A stretch of DNA of 64,000 bases from an uncultured Bacteroidaceae bacterium (GCA_905234735.1 CAJOJA010000006.1:41972-105971), one strand, 5' to 3'. Shown: positions 1-9,699, counted from the first letter of the stretch. Made by a program: numbers and translations. Notes: generated by a model not told the origin, from the sequence alone.

Positions 1-1
1 C

Positions 2-571
2 CAACGTGTTATTTATACTTTTTTCCGAAAGAGTAAGGCGCAGCGCTCTTATGAGAACGCGATGCAGCTGAGGAAACGTGGATTTCTCACACCTCGTGAG
101 GTGGCGTATATGGAGGAGCTACACCTGGGGCTAATGCAACAAGCCTATTACGTCTGCGAATATACATCGGCACAACCTATCCGTGAACGACTGATTGAGC
201 AGAATCCTTTTGATGAGTCATTGGCTACGGCTTACGCTCATTTCGTTGCTCAGTTACATGAGGCAGGCGTGTTGCATCGTGACTTGAACCCTACGAACGT
301 CTTGTATCGTAAGCGAGGCGAGGACTACGACTTCGAACTCATAGACATCAACCGTATGCACTTCTACGAAAAATCTGTTCCCAAGGTTGAGTGCATGGAG
401 AACTTAACACTTTTTTGGTGGTTCACAGATGTCTATCGCTTTATACTATCTAAATATGCCGCATTCCGGGGGTGGACTGAGGCTGACATGGAAAAGGCTG
501 TTAGCGTGAAGAAATGGCATGACAGAGTTTGGGTGTGTCGTAAGCGAATAATCCATCCATTTCGCAAATGA
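2..571 (+). CDS. Lipopolysaccharide kinase (WaaP/InaA-like), 5' end missing
   Basis: Protein kinase-like fold enzyme expected to phosphorylate sugar residues of the lipopolysaccharide core at the inner membrane's cytoplasmic face. The reading frame is open from base 2, so the gene enters from outside the window and only about 189 residues are seen. The catalytic-loop motif HRDLNPTNVLYR and the following metal-binding motif FELIDINRM are clear, matching the H-x-D-x-x-x-x-N and DxxR-like patterns of the InaA/WaaP family. The C-terminal part is basic (VCRKRIIHPFRK). It is followed after 41 bases by a glycosyltransferase on the same strand, which fits an envelope glycan cluster. An internal ATG at 62 exists, but it would remove part of the N-lobe, so I treat it as internal. 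Family assignment is good; substrate is inferred. Confidence 0.8.
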   Translation, partial: QRVIYTFFRKSKAQRSYENAMQLRKRGFLTPREVAYMEELHLGLMQQAYYVCEYTSAQPIRERLIEQNPFDESLATAYAHFVAQLHEAGVLHRDLNPTNVLYRKRGEDYDFELIDINRMHFYEKSVPKVECMENLTLFWWFTDVYRFILSKYAAFRGWTEADMEKAVSVKKWHDRVWVCRKRIIHPFRK

Positions 572-612
572 CCAGTTACAAATCGACACTTATTTAAGGA
601 GAAAGGAAGTCT

Positions 613-1656
613 ATGAAAATACGGTTTATGCCATATCGTGAGAATCTGGGTACTATCATGTCTCGCCAGATGCCCAATCACCGAATGACCTCACAGGACG
701 GACGCTATGAGTTTTACCTGGGTGATACCTTGGAAGAAGCCGATTTTTGGGTAGTTCAAGGCAAAGGTATCAGAGGGGTGCAGACTTGTAAGGTAGCTCC
801 AGAGAACACCATTTTACTAACCACTGAACCTCGTTCGGTTTTGGTATATCCAGAACGCTACATCAACCAATTTGGCTTGCTTGTCACCTGTCAGGAGCAG
901 ACGTGTCATCCCAATATCCTTTTGGGCCCAGCCATCCTACCTTGGTTCGTAGGTTTCAATGAGCATCCTGACGGGACCTGTAGTTATTCACTTGACTATG
1001 ATAAGTTGAATCAACCTTCCAATCCGCAGGATAAGACCAAGCTCCTTTCTGTTATTACGAGTAACAAGGCATTCACTCGTGGCCATTTTGACCGCATTAA
1101 GTTTGTAGAAAAACTGAAGGAGCATTATGGCGACCGAATAGATGTGTATGGACGAGGCTTTCATTCCTTTGACGATAAATGGGATGTGTTGCGCCCCTAT
1201 AAATATCATATTGCAATTGAGAATTCTTCACAGCGTTATTACTGGACGGAAAAGATTAGCGACTGTTTCTTGGCAGAGACTTTCCCTTTTTACCATGGGT
1301 GTACGAACCTGTCTGACTATTTTCCCCGAGATTCCTATGTTCCTATTGACATACATGAACCAGAACGTGCCATTGATACAATAGATAGTGTTATTGGGAG
1401 TTCCCGTTTTGAATCTTCGGTAGCTGTCTTGTCACAATGTAAGCAGCTGGTTTTGGGAAAATATAATATGTTCGAGTTTATTGCCAGACTATGCGACAAG
1501 ATGGATCCCACAGCTCCCAAGCAGCAGGTGACAATAGAACCCTGCCGCTCGGGAAAGGAATGGCATAACCTGATAAACTATACGATTAAACGCAACTACT
1601 ATGAGTTGCGTACTCAGTTGCATTATCTCTCAGTTGGCAACAAACTCAAGGAATGA
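613..1656 (+). CDS. Glycosyltransferase family 10 (fucosyltransferase-like)
   Basis: 347 residues. The C-terminal half carries the GT10 signature: YKYHIAIENS followed by YWTEKISDCFLAETFPFYHG and then a P-x-D/S-Y-hydrophobic stretch (YFPRDSYVPIDIHE). In alpha-1,3/1,4-fucosyltransferases this region binds the nucleotide sugar. The N-terminal half (residues 1-135) is the variable acceptor domain. No signal peptide or membrane segment, as expected for a cytoplasmic bacterial GT10. It likely decorates lipopolysaccharide or another surface glycan, given the upstream WaaP-like kinase 41 bases away. Its 3' end overlaps the convergent glycerophosphotransferase-like gene by 11 bases. GDP-fucose as donor is inferred from the family only; some GT10 members use other sugars. 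Confidence 0.85.
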   Translation: MKIRFMPYRENLGTIMSRQMPNHRMTSQDGRYEFYLGDTLEEADFWVVQGKGIRGVQTCKVAPENTILLTTEPRSVLVYPERYINQFGLLVTCQEQTCHPNILLGPAILPWFVGFNEHPDGTCSYSLDYDKLNQPSNPQDKTKLLSVITSNKAFTRGHFDRIKFVEKLKEHYGDRIDVYGRGFHSFDDKWDVLRPYKYHIAIENSSQRYYWTEKISDCFLAETFPFYHGCTNLSDYFPRDSYVPIDIHEPERAIDTIDSVIGSSRFESSVAVLSQCKQLVLGKYNMFEFIARLCDKMDPTAPKQQVTIEPCRSGKEWHNLINYTIKRNYYELRTQLHYLSVGNKLKE

Positions 1657-2704
1657 CTTTTTTAATGCGTCCAAAGGTCTTGATGCTCGTGTATTTCCGC
1701 CACAGGTTCAACTTGCGGTGAGTGGGTACACCATGGCGACGAATGTAGTCGCGGGCACCCTCCAACATACGATGGGCGACCTGACCGTCTAAATAGGGGT
1801 CGTAGTTCTGGATGACCCACTGGCGCTTTTCTCGCCATTCATCATCAGTCATCACCTCATCGTATGCATTGCAAAGTTCTTCGGGTTCTTGCATGTTACG
1901 CCAATAGATATCTTTAGCAGCGGCTCGTAGCGTAATGACAGGCTTGTCCAGCAGGAGAAACTCATATATTGTTGAAGACGTGTCGCTGATCATGGCATCC
2001 GCCATGAGCATATACTTCGTCACAGTATAGTCCTCGATCCACAGCATATTGTCGGTGCGCTCGGCTAGTTGCCGGTATTCTTCCTTAATATCAGGTTTAG
2101 TTAAGGGGTGGAACTTTAGCAGTAACAATACGTCCTTTTGGCAGACAAGGTCGGTAAGTGCCTGTTTCATGTAAGGCAGCGATGTCAGACTGGGCGAAAA
2201 GGTCGGTGCATAGAGTACGATTTTGGAACGTCCGCTCTCTTTCAGCAGTTGCATACGTTCTGTGTCGAATTTGTGCAGATTATGGAAAATCCAGTCCTGC
2301 CGTGTCCAACCGGTTTCCAGAACTTCAAAGTCCTTGTACTTCTTTGCTAATTTCCTAAAGCCATTGGTGAAAAAAGGACCTTGTGTGAAGTAGGTGTCGA
2401 AATAGCGTCGTATGACCCAGTGATCTTTCTTTTCGGCCGCATAACCATGAAAAATCTGTATCTTAACTCCTCGCAGATAATAAGGCACAATATTGCCAGG
2501 TACGAAAACTGCCTCTGGCTGGAAATCGTAGGCCTCTTGTATAGAGTGGGTCCATCTCACTTCCTCGCTCAGCGGAAACTGGTTGATTCTTGGCTGATGC
2601 ACATACCATAAGACCTCGTTCCCTCCTTCCTTACCAGCTTCTTCTTGTAGTGGGTATAGGATGTCAATGGCATACTTGTTCTCACAAAATAGCAGAATCT
2701 TCAT
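1646..2704 (-). CDS. CDP-glycerol glycerophosphotransferase-family protein
   Basis: 352 residues. It resembles the TagB/TagF-like (Glyphos_transf) GT-B fold: IQIFHGYAAEKKDHW at about residues 80-95, with the family's catalytic-type HG motif, KIVLYAPTFSPS in the middle, and a C-terminal donor-site block YMLMADAMISDTSSTIYEFL, where the acidic residue and SDTSS/S are typical. The family transfers glycerol phosphate or related groups from CDP-linked donors, or phosphorylated sugars in capsule synthesis. In a Gram-negative it more likely modifies a surface polysaccharide than a teichoic acid. It lies 38 bases downstream of alaS on the same strand and is probably co-transcribed with it. Exact donor and acceptor cannot be read from the sequence. 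Confidence 0.8.
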   Translation of the reverse strand: MKILLFCENKYAIDILYPLQEEAGKEGGNEVLWYVHQPRINQFPLSEEVRWTHSIQEAYDFQPEAVFVPGNIVPYYLRGVKIQIFHGYAAEKKDHWVIRRYFDTYFTQGPFFTNGFRKLAKKYKDFEVLETGWTRQDWIFHNLHKFDTERMQLLKESGRSKIVLYAPTFSPSLTSLPYMKQALTDLVCQKDVLLLLKFHPLTKPDIKEEYRQLAERTDNMLWIEDYTVTKYMLMADAMISDTSSTIYEFLLLDKPVITLRAAAKDIYWRNMQEPEELCNAYDEVMTDDEWREKRQWVIQNYDPYLDGQVAHRMLEGARDYIRRHGVPTHRKLNLWRKYTSIKTFGRIKKVIP

Positions 2705-2742
2705 GGATTCCTTATTTTGAAAAGGATGTTATAGACCTTGTC

Positions 2743-5379
2743 CTATGCAGTCAGCAACTCCACCAGCTTGTCCACGGCCGAGATGAGTCCGTCGGGGTTC
2801 TTGCCTCCTGCCGTAGCGAAGTGGGGCTGACCGCCGCCGCCGCCCTGGATGAGTTGGGCAGCCTCGCGGATGTTCTTGCCGATGTTCACTCCCTGCTGCA
2901 CGATGCTGTCCGAAGCACCTGCCGTCAGCATGGGCTTGCCCTCGTTGATACTGCCGATGACCACAAGGGCGTTGTCGACCTCGGCACGCAGCTGGAAGGC
3001 GATGTCCTTCACAAACTCGGGAGCCAAAGCGGGCACTACGGCCTTCATGACGGTGATGCCGTTGATGTCCTTGGCGTTGTCCTTCATCGACTGCTTCAGC
3101 TGCATGGCTTTCTCGCGCATGCTATCCTCAATCTGTTTCTTCAGTTGGGCATTCTCGTCGATGAACTTCTGGATGGTTCCCTGCAGGTCGGGCACGTTGT
3201 TGAAGAGGTGTCGCAGTTCGCTGATGGTGTCGCTTATCTGATACAGCATATCTTCTACCTTCTGGCCTGTGATGGCCTCGATGCGGCGTACACCTGCGGC
3301 TACACTGCTCTCTGAGAGTATCTTCACCATACCCAGTTGGCCAGTGCTCTTGGCGTGGCAACCGCCGCAGAACTCTACGCTGTCGCCGAACTGCACGACG
3401 CGAACCTTGTCGCCGTACTTCTCGCCGAAGAGGGCGATGGCACCCAGTTTCTTGGCTTCCTCGATGGGCATGTCGCGGTGGTCCTGCAAGGGGATGTTCT
3501 CGCGAATCTTCTCGTTCACCAGTCGTTCCACCTGGCGCAGTTCCTCGGGGGTCACCTTCTGGAAGTGCGAGAAGTCGAAGCGCAGGTATTCGGGTGTTAC
3601 CAGTGAACCCTTCTGTTCCACATGTGTTCCCAGTACTTGGCGCAGGGCCTGATCCAGGAGGTGAGTGGCGGAATGGTTGGCTTCGCAGGCATGACGCAGG
3701 TCAGTGTCGACGCAGGCCATGAACGGTGCTTCGGGTTGTTTGGGCAGCGTCTTGGCAATGTGAACCGTCAAGCCGTTCTCCGACTTGGTGTCGATGATTT
3801 CGATAGTCTCGTTCTCGCTCACCAGCACGCCGCGGTCGCCGACCTGTCCACCCTTCTCAGCGTAGAACGGGGTCTGGTCGAGCACCAGTTGGTAGTAGGT
3901 CTGCTTCTTCTGCACCACCTGACGATAGCGCACGATGCGACACTCGCTCTCGGTCATGTCCCAGCCGAGGAACTTGCTCTCGGCGACGGAATCGCCGAGT
4001 ACTGAACCGACCGTCTGCCAGTCATCGGCCTCCACTTTGGCGGCATTGCGGGCACGGTCTTTCTGTTTCTGCATCTCCACGTTAAAGCGCTCCTCGTCCA
4101 CGGTCAGGCCGTTCTCGCGGCAGATGAGTTGTGTCAGGTCGAGGGGGAATCCGTATGTGTCGAACAGGGTGAAGGCCTTCTCGCCGTCGATGACGGTCTT
4201 GCCAGCCTTCTTGGCCTCCTCCATCACGCCTTCCAGCAGGTGAATACCCGTCTCCAGGGTGCGCAGGAAGCTGTCTTCCTCCTCCTTCATCACCTTTGAG
4301 ATGAGCACCTTCTGGGCCTCCAGTTCGGGATAGGTTTCGCCCATCTCCTGAATGAGCACGGGCAGCAGACGGTACATGAAGGCCTCCTTCTGACCGAGGA
4401 ACGTGTAGGCATAGCGCACGGCACGGCGCAGGATGCGACGGATGACGTATCCGGCCTTGGCGTTGCCGGGCAGCTGTCCGTCGGCAATGGAGAAGGCGAT
4501 GGTGCGCAGGTGGTCGGCCACCACGCGCATGGCCACGTCGGTTTCCTCCTTGTCGCCATACTTGTAACCGCTGAGGTCGCCGATGGACTTAATGATGGGC
4601 TGGAACACGTCGGTGTCGTAGTTCGAGTGCTTGCCCTGAATGGCGCGGACGAGACGTTCGAAGCCCATGCCCGTGTCGATGACGTTCATTGAGAGGGGTT
4701 CCAAATGGCCGTCGGCCTTGCGTTCGTACTGCATGAACACGATGTTCCATATCTCGATGACTTGTGGGTCGTCCTTGTTCACCAGTTCGCGGCCGGGCAC
4801 CTTGGCCTTCTCCTCGGGGGTACGGCTGTCGAGGTGTATCTCGGAACAGGGGCCGCAGGGACCCGTGTCGCCCATCTCCCAGAAGTTGTCGTGCTTGTTG
4901 CCGTCGATGATGTGGTCGGCCGGCACGTGCTTCAGCCAGAACGTGGCAGCCTCGTCGTCGCGGCTCAGGTTTTCTTCGGGCGAACCCTCGAACACGGTGA
5001 CATAGAGAGCCTTGGGGTCGAGCTTCAGCACGTCCACCAGATACTCCCAGGCCATGTCGATGGCTCCCTCCTTGAAGTAGTCGCCGAACGACCAGTTGCC
5101 CAGCATCTCGAACATGGTGTGGTGGTACGTGTCGTGACCCACCTCTTCCAGGTCGTTGTGTTTACCGCTGACGCGCAGGCACTTCTGCGAGTCGGCACGG
5201 CGGCGGGGTTCTGGGTCGCGCTGCCCCAGGATGATATCTTTCCACTGGTTCATGCCAGCGTTGGTGAACATCAGTGTGGGGTCGTCCTTGACCACCATGG
5301 GAGCGGAGGGCACGATGGCGTGTCCTTTCGATTCAAAGTACTGTTTGAACGAATTGCGAATCTCGTTTGCAGTCATCAT
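2743..5379 (-). CDS. alaS: Alanine--tRNA ligase
   Basis: 878 residues, full length for bacterial AlaRS. Order: class II catalytic core (residues 1-~240) with [15 protein letters not shown] near the N-terminus and the GMGFERL motif 3 region; tRNA-recognition domain; editing domain with the zinc-binding HSATHLL and [13 protein letters not shown] motifs; then the C-Ala domain ending in [14 protein letters not shown]. It attaches alanine to tRNA-Ala and clears mischarged Ser/Gly. The start ATG follows a -7 box (TACCTTTG read on the minus strand at 5430-5437). Transcription is divergent from the MerR-type gene, and the downstream glycerophosphotransferase-like gene is probably in the same transcript. 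Confidence 0.98.
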   Translation of the reverse strand: MMTANEIRNSFKQYFESKGHAIVPSAPMVVKDDPTLMFTNAGMNQWKDIILGQRDPEPRRRADSQKCLRVSGKHNDLEEVGHDTYHHTMFEMLGNWSFGDYFKEGAIDMAWEYLVDVLKLDPKALYVTVFEGSPEENLSRDDEAATFWLKHVPADHIIDGNKHDNFWEMGDTGPCGPCSEIHLDSRTPEEKAKVPGRELVNKDDPQVIEIWNIVFMQYERKADGHLEPLSMNVIDTGMGFERLVRAIQGKHSNYDTDVFQPIIKSIGDLSGYKYGDKEETDVAMRVVADHLRTIAFSIADGQLPGNAKAGYVIRRILRRAVRYAYTFLGQKEAFMYRLLPVLIQEMGETYPELEAQKVLISKVMKEEEDSFLRTLETGIHLLEGVMEEAKKAGKTVIDGEKAFTLFDTYGFPLDLTQLICRENGLTVDEERFNVEMQKQKDRARNAAKVEADDWQTVGSVLGDSVAESKFLGWDMTESECRIVRYRQVVQKKQTYYQLVLDQTPFYAEKGGQVGDRGVLVSENETIEIIDTKSENGLTVHIAKTLPKQPEAPFMACVDTDLRHACEANHSATHLLDQALRQVLGTHVEQKGSLVTPEYLRFDFSHFQKVTPEELRQVERLVNEKIRENIPLQDHRDMPIEEAKKLGAIALFGEKYGDKVRVVQFGDSVEFCGGCHAKSTGQLGMVKILSESSVAAGVRRIEAITGQKVEDMLYQISDTISELRHLFNNVPDLQGTIQKFIDENAQLKKQIEDSMREKAMQLKQSMKDNAKDINGITVMKAVVPALAPEFVKDIAFQLRAEVDNALVVIGSINEGKPMLTAGASDSIVQQGVNIGKNIREAAQLIQGGGGGQPHFATAGGKNPDGLISAVDKLVELLTA

Positions 5380-5429
5380 ATTTATTTGCGATTATACGAT
5401 TATCAGTGTACTATTTTCTATTTTGCGCA

Positions 5430-5490
5430 CAAAGGTACAAATAATTTTTCACTTTTCACTTTTCATTTTTCACTTTATTTCGTACCTTTG
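5430..5490. promoter_or_regulatory. Divergent promoter region between alaS and the MerR gene
   Basis: Two Bacteroidota -7 boxes face away from each other: TACCTTTG on the minus strand (5437 to 5430) for alaS, and TACCTTTG on the plus strand (5483-5490) for the MerR gene. No convincing -33 TTTG at the ideal distance is seen for either. The stretch between them (about 5440-5475) is made of TTTTCACTTTTCA-type direct repeats, an AT-rich simple repeat. Around the plus-strand -7 box an interrupted inverted repeat CTTTG-tgc-CAAAG within CGTAC...GTACG could serve as a regulator site. Confidence 0.6.
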
Positions 5491-5509
5491 TGCCAAAGTA
5501 CGGAAAAAT

Positions 5510-5857
5510 ATGCCACTGAATTCGAATAAGAGCCTGAAAAAGTACTATGCTATCGGCGAGGTAGCCGAGATGTTTGGTGTCACGGAGACCCTTCTGCGCT
5601 ACTGGGAGAAGGAGTTTCCCACGATACAGCCGCGTAAGAGTGGACGCAACGTGCGCCAGTACACCCAGGAGGACATCGACGAGATACGTATCATCCACAA
5701 TATGGTGAAGGTGCGTGGCATGAAGCTTGCCGCTGCCCGTCAGGCCATTGCCAAGAACCGCAGCGGGGAGAACTCCGCCACCGAGCTGATGGGCCGTCTC
5801 GAGGCCATTCGTGCCGAGTTGCTCAGCATGAAGAGAGAACTCGATGCCATCGCCTGA
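5510..5857 (+). CDS. MerR-family transcriptional regulator
   Basis: 115 residues starting at the ATG of MPLNSNKSLKKYYAIGEVAE. A longer upstream reading frame exists, but it runs through the promoter at 5483-5490, so 5510 is the sensible start. It has the MerR winged-helix DNA-binding domain: AIGEVAEMFGV helix-turn-helix, LRYWEKEFP, and the wing RQYTQEDIDEIRIIHNMV, followed by a short helix (LEAIRAELLSMKRELDAI) that would form the dimer coiled coil. No effector-binding domain is present, as in the short MlrA/YcgE-like or Bacteroidota housekeeping MerR proteins. Target genes are not evident; autoregulation is possible from the inverted repeat over its -7 box. Confidence 0.85.
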   Translation: MPLNSNKSLKKYYAIGEVAEMFGVTETLLRYWEKEFPTIQPRKSGRNVRQYTQEDIDEIRIIHNMVKVRGMKLAAARQAIAKNRSGENSATELMGRLEAIRAELLSMKRELDAIA

Positions 5858-5991
5858 CGCGGGGCTGTCGTTGCTCCCTGTCGATGGCTCTTTGTACGCA
5901 CATACGCGTGTGTAGCGCATAAAGATTAAGGAAAGAATAAAAATAGAGATAAAATTTTTCCTTATTCTCGCAGAAATTCATTACCTTTGCA

Positions 5992-5999
5992 CTCGATTA
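5992..5999 (+). promoter_or_regulatory. -7 box for tRNA-Arg and probably korAB
   Basis: TACCTTTG lies 8 bases before the tRNA 5' end, which fits a transcript starting close to the mature tRNA. No TTTG is seen at the usual -33 distance. The 38 bases between the tRNA and korA hold no terminator, so korAB may be read from this promoter as well. Confidence 0.55.
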
Positions 6000-6007
6000 A
6001 GATGTTA

Positions 6008-6079
6008 GCCCCTGTAGTTCAATGGATAGAACTACGGTTTCCTAAACCGCCAATCCGGGTTCGATTCCCGGCGGGGGTA
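6008..6079 (+). tRNA. tRNA-Arg (anticodon CCT)
   Basis: Cloverleaf folds by eye: acceptor GCCCCTG pairs with CGGGGGT (6072-6078) including G-U pairs, discriminator A at 6079; anticodon arm ACGGT-TTCCTAA-ACCGC places CCT at the anticodon, reading AGG; the T arm has CCGGG-TTCGATT-CCCGG. CCA is not encoded. Confidence 0.95.
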
Positions 6080-6117
6080 CTGCGAAAGGTAAAAAGTAAT
6101 AATTTAAAAGTAAGAAG

Positions 6118-7947
6118 ATGGAGATTAAGGAATTGGACAGTGTAGTTGTCCGTTTCTCGGGTGATTCCGGCGACGGTATGCAGTTGGCCGGAAATATTTT
6201 TTCTACGGTGTCAGCAACCGTAGGTAACAGTATCAGCACCTTCCCCGACTATCCTGCCGACATCCGTGCCCCGCAAGGGTCGCTGACGGGTGTCAGTGGA
6301 TATCAGGTACACATCGGTGCCGGTCAGGTCTATACGCCTGGCGACAAGTGCGACGTGCTGGTGGCCATGAATGCCGCTGCCCTGAAGACGCAGTATCGCT
6401 ATGCCAAGCCTGGGGCAACGATTATCATCGATACCGACTCGTTCGGGCCGAAGGATTTGCAGAAGGCTGAGTTCAAGACCGAGGACCCGCTTCAGGAGAT
6501 GGGCATAGACCCGGACCGCGTCATTGCCTGCCCTTTGACCACAATGGTGAAGGACTGTCTGCAGGAGACGGGCATGGACGTGAAGGCTATGCTCAAGTGT
6601 CGCAATATGTTTGCCGTGGGTCTGGTGTGCTGGCTCTTCGACCGCGACCTGGAGGTTGCCTTCAACTTCCTGCGCGAGAAGTTCGCCAAGAAGCCGGCCA
6701 TAGCTGAGGCCAACATCAAGGTGATTCAGGCGGGTTACGACTACGGACACAACACCCACTCCAGTGCCACAAATGTCTATCGCATCGAGACGCGCGAAAA
6801 GGTGCCCGGTCGCTACATGGACATTACGGGCAACAAGGCCACAGCCTACGGTTTCATCGCGGCTGCCGAGAAGGCCGGACTGAAGCTGTATCTGGGCAGT
6901 TACCCCATCACCCCTGCCACCGATGTGCTTCACGAGCTGTCGAAGCACAAGTCGCTGGGCGTGACCACCGTTCAGTGCGAGGACGAGATTTCGGGCTGTG
7001 CTTCGGCTCTGGGTGCCTCGTTCGGTGGTGCGCTGGCCGTGACCTCGACCTCTGGTCCTGGCATCTGCCTGAAGTCGGAGGCCATGAACCTGGCCGTCAT
7101 CATGGAACTGCCCCTCGTCGTGCTCGACGTGCAGCGCGGCGGTCCGGCTACGGGTCTGCCCACGAAGTCGGAACAGACCGACCTCCTGCAGGTGCTCTTC
7201 GGCCGTAACGGCGAGAGCCCCCTGCCCGTCATTGCCGCCCTCAGTCCTGCCGACTGCTTCGATGCCGCCTACGATGCCTCGAAGATGGCCTTGGAGCACA
7301 TGACTCCTGTCGTCCTGCTCACCGATGCCTACGTGGCCAATGGTTCGGCAGCGTTCCGCCTGCCCGACCTGAAGGAGTATCCTGCCATCCGTCCTCCATA
7401 CGTACCCGAGGAGCTGCGTGGCACCTGGACACCCTACCAGCGCAATGCCGAGGGTGTGCGCTACTGGGCTGTGCCTGGTCGCGAGGGGTTCACCCACATC
7501 TTGGGCGGACTGGAGAAGGACAACAAGACGGGCGCTATCTCCACGAATCCGGAGAACCACGACTTGATGACGCGTCTGCGCCAGCAGAAGGTGGACAATA
7601 TTCAGGTGCCCGACCTCGAGGTGCTGGGCGACAAGGACGATGCCGAGCTGCTCATCGTGGGCTTCGGCTCCACCTACGGCCATCTGCATACGGCGATGGA
7701 CGAGCTGCGCAGTCAGGGCCGCAAGGTGGCGCTTGCACAGTTCCGCTACATCCGTCCGCTTCCCAAGAATACTGCCGAGGTGCTCTTGAAGTATCCGAAG
7801 GTGGTGGTGGCCGAGCAGAACATGGGCCAGCTGGCTGCCTACCTGCGCATGAACGTCGACGGCTTCACGCCCCGGCAGTTCAATCAGGTCAAGGGCCAGC
7901 CGTTTATTGTCAGCGAATTGGTTGAATCATTCAGTAAACTCTTCTAA
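6118..7947 (+). CDS. korA: 2-oxoacid:ferredoxin oxidoreductase, fused gamma-alpha subunit (2-oxoglutarate type)
   Basis: 609 residues. N-terminal gamma domain (VVVRFSGDSGDGMQLAGNIF, residues ~8-27, through ~190) is fused to the alpha domain (GFIAAAEKAGLKLYLGSYPI onward), which contributes the pyrimidine side of the thiamine diphosphate site, followed by the C-terminal domain II (ELLIVGFGSTYGHLHTAMDE). With the beta subunit two bases downstream it oxidatively decarboxylates 2-oxoglutarate (or a related 2-oxoacid) with CoA and ferredoxin. In anaerobic Bacteroidota the enzyme usually runs reductively or supplies succinyl-CoA/2-oxoglutarate. The gamma-alpha fusion plus ~334-residue beta is the standard KorAB layout of the phylum. 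2-oxoglutarate versus other substrate is by family resemblance. Confidence 0.93.
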   Translation: MEIKELDSVVVRFSGDSGDGMQLAGNIFSTVSATVGNSISTFPDYPADIRAPQGSLTGVSGYQVHIGAGQVYTPGDKCDVLVAMNAAALKTQYRYAKPGATIIIDTDSFGPKDLQKAEFKTEDPLQEMGIDPDRVIACPLTTMVKDCLQETGMDVKAMLKCRNMFAVGLVCWLFDRDLEVAFNFLREKFAKKPAIAEANIKVIQAGYDYGHNTHSSATNVYRIETREKVPGRYMDITGNKATAYGFIAAAEKAGLKLYLGSYPITPATDVLHELSKHKSLGVTTVQCEDEISGCASALGASFGGALAVTSTSGPGICLKSEAMNLAVIMELPLVVLDVQRGGPATGLPTKSEQTDLLQVLFGRNGESPLPVIAALSPADCFDAAYDASKMALEHMTPVVLLTDAYVANGSAAFRLPDLKEYPAIRPPYVPEELRGTWTPYQRNAEGVRYWAVPGREGFTHILGGLEKDNKTGAISTNPENHDLMTRLRQQKVDNIQVPDLEVLGDKDDAELLIVGFGSTYGHLHTAMDELRSQGRKVALAQFRYIRPLPKNTAEVLLKYPKVVVAEQNMGQLAAYLRMNVDGFTPRQFNQVKGQPFIVSELVESFSKLF

Positions 7948-7949
7948 CT

Positions 7950-8954
7950 ATGGCATACACGAATAACGATTATAAGAAAGGGCAGCCCCGTTGGTGTCCG
8001 GGCTGCGGCGACCACTTCTTCCTGGCTTCGTTTCACAAGGCGCTGGCCGAGATAGGCACAGCTCCTGAGAACATTGCCGTCATCAGCGGTATCGGCTGTT
8101 CGAGCCGTCTGCCGCACTACATGGCCACCTACGGCATGAACACCATCCACGGACGCGCTGCAGCCATCGCTACAGGCTGCAAGGTGGCAAACTCCAAACT
8201 CGACGTTTGGCAGGTCTCCGGCGACGGCGACGGACTGGCCATTGGCGGCAACCACTTCATACACGCCAACCGCCGCAACATCGACCTGAACATGATACTG
8301 CTGAACAACCGCATCTACGGACTGACCAAGGGGCAATACTCGCCTACCAGTCCTCGCGGATTTGTCTCGAAGTCAAGCCCTTACGGTACCGTAGAAGACC
8401 CCTTCCGCCCTGCGGAACTGTGCTTCGGTGCACGCGGGCACTTCTTTGCCCGTGCCGTAGCCACTGACGCTCCGGGCACTGTGGCCGTGCTGAAGGCTGC
8501 CCACGCCCACAAGGGAGCCTCGGTGTGCGAGATTCTGCAGAACTGCGTCATCTTCAACGACGGTACCCACGAGAGTGTCTACTCGAAGGAGGGCCGTCAG
8601 AAGAATGCCATCTACGTGGAGCACGGCAAGCCGCTGGTGTTCGGCGAGAACGGCGAGTTCGGCCTCGTGCAGGATGGTTTCAGCCTGAAGAAGGTGGAGA
8701 TAGGGAAGGACGGCTACACGCTGGACGACATCCTCGTCCACGATGCCCATTGCCAGGACAACACCCTGCAGCTGAAGCTTGCCCTCATGGGCGACGGCGA
8801 CGGCTTCCCCATTGCCCTGGGTGTCATCCGCGACGTGGAGGCTCCCACCTACAACGATGCCGTAGAGGCCCAGATTGAAGAGGTGAAGGCCAAGAAACCC
8901 TACCACTCCTTTGCTGAGCTCCTCGAAACCAACGACATTTGGGAAGTGAAGTGA
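7950..8954 (+). CDS. korB: 2-oxoacid:ferredoxin oxidoreductase beta subunit
   Basis: 334 residues, two bases after korA, so translationally coupled. It carries the cluster-binding RWCPGCGDHFF motif near the N-terminus and the thiamine-diphosphate/Mg motif VSGDGDGLAIGGNHFIHANR followed by LLNNRIYGLTKGQ(YSPTS). The fourth Cys expected for the [4Fe-4S] cluster in this class lies within the C-terminal half (EILQNCVIF). No separate ferredoxin-like delta subunit is seen nearby, consistent with a two-gene KorAB that uses free ferredoxin. A strong hairpin terminator follows at 8975-9005. Confidence 0.93.
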   Translation: MAYTNNDYKKGQPRWCPGCGDHFFLASFHKALAEIGTAPENIAVISGIGCSSRLPHYMATYGMNTIHGRAAAIATGCKVANSKLDVWQVSGDGDGLAIGGNHFIHANRRNIDLNMILLNNRIYGLTKGQYSPTSPRGFVSKSSPYGTVEDPFRPAELCFGARGHFFARAVATDAPGTVAVLKAAHAHKGASVCEILQNCVIFNDGTHESVYSKEGRQKNAIYVEHGKPLVFGENGEFGLVQDGFSLKKVEIGKDGYTLDDILVHDAHCQDNTLQLKLALMGDGDGFPIALGVIRDVEAPTYNDAVEAQIEEVKAKKPYHSFAELLETNDIWEVK

Positions 8955-8974
8955 TACGAAGGGTTAGATAAAGT

Positions 8975-9005
8975 AAGAAGGGCGTCCGAACAGGATGCCC
9001 TTCTT
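8975..9005. terminator. Bidirectional terminator between korB and upp
   Basis: 13-bp stem AAGAAGGGCGTCC / GGATGCCCTTCTT with a 5-base loop (one G-U pair), with T-rich sequence after it and A-rich sequence before it. It lies between the convergent korB and upp genes, so it can serve both. Confidence 0.8.
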
Positions 9006-9012
9006 GTTGTTT

Positions 9013-9699
9013 TTATTTGTCAGCAATCTTACGGAAGGATTGCAATTTCTCGCCAAAGCAGAGGTCGCCGCAGTCGCCAAAGCCAGGAACGATGTACTTC
9101 TGTTCATTCATGCCTTGGTCGATGGCGGCACACCAGATAGTGGCATCGTCAGGAAGCGCCTCCTTTACCACCTCAATACCCTCTGGAGCGGCAATGATAC
9201 AGCAGACGTGAATCGCTTTGGGTTCGCCTGCCTGAAGAAGGGCCTCAATGGCAGCTGCCATACTACCTCCGGTAGCCAGCATCGGGTCAACAATGAGCAG
9301 CGTCTTGCCCTTCACACTGGGAGTGGCGATATATTCAGCATGAATACCCACTTCGGTATGTTCGCGATTAAGATACATACGGAAAGCGGAAACGAATGCG
9401 CTGTCGGCTCCGTCGAACACGTTGAGAAAACCCTGATGGAAAGGTAGGCCAGCACGTAGGACAGTGGCAATAACCATATTCTCTTCTTTGATTAAGGGAA
9501 TGTCAATCGTCCCCAATGGAGTCTTAATGGTTTTGGGCTTATAGTCCAGAGTTTTGGACAACTCAAATGCCATCATCTCACCAATACGCTCCACGTTATG
9601 ACGAAACGTGATACGATTCTTCTGATAGTTTTTGTCACGAATTTCTGCCATAAAATGATTCATGACGGAATTCTGTTCGGATAAGTTGATTATTTTCAT
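9013..9699 (-). CDS. upp: Uracil phosphoribosyltransferase
   Basis: 228 residues from the ATG at 9699 (MKIINLSEQ...). The frame is open further upstream, but that part would be read through a -7 box (TACTTTTG on the minus strand, 9725-9718) and is not protein-like. PRPP-binding motif LLIVDPMLATGGSM (residues ~130-143) and the uracil-binding C-terminal loop GFGDCGDLCFG are present. It converts uracil plus PRPP to UMP in pyrimidine salvage. It is slightly longer than enterobacterial Upp (208 aa) because of an N-terminal extension common in Bacteroidota. Transcribed alone, divergent from pckA. Confidence 0.95.
   Translation of the reverse strand: MKIINLSEQNSVMNHFMAEIRDKNYQKNRITFRHNVERIGEMMAFELSKTLDYKPKTIKTPLGTIDIPLIKEENMVIATVLRAGLPFHQGFLNVFDGADSAFVSAFRMYLNREHTEVGIHAEYIATPSVKGKTLLIVDPMLATGGSMAAAIEALLQAGEPKAIHVCCIIAAPEGIEVVKEALPDDATIWCAAIDQGMNEQKYIVPGFGDCGDLCFGEKLQSFRKIADK

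Noticed and set aside
5156..5509. N-terminal extension of the MerR frame
   Set aside because: It overlaps alaS and runs through the -7 box; the MerR fold begins at 5510.
6211..7689. 492-codon frame opposite korA
   Set aside because: Antisense shadow of a strongly biased gene.
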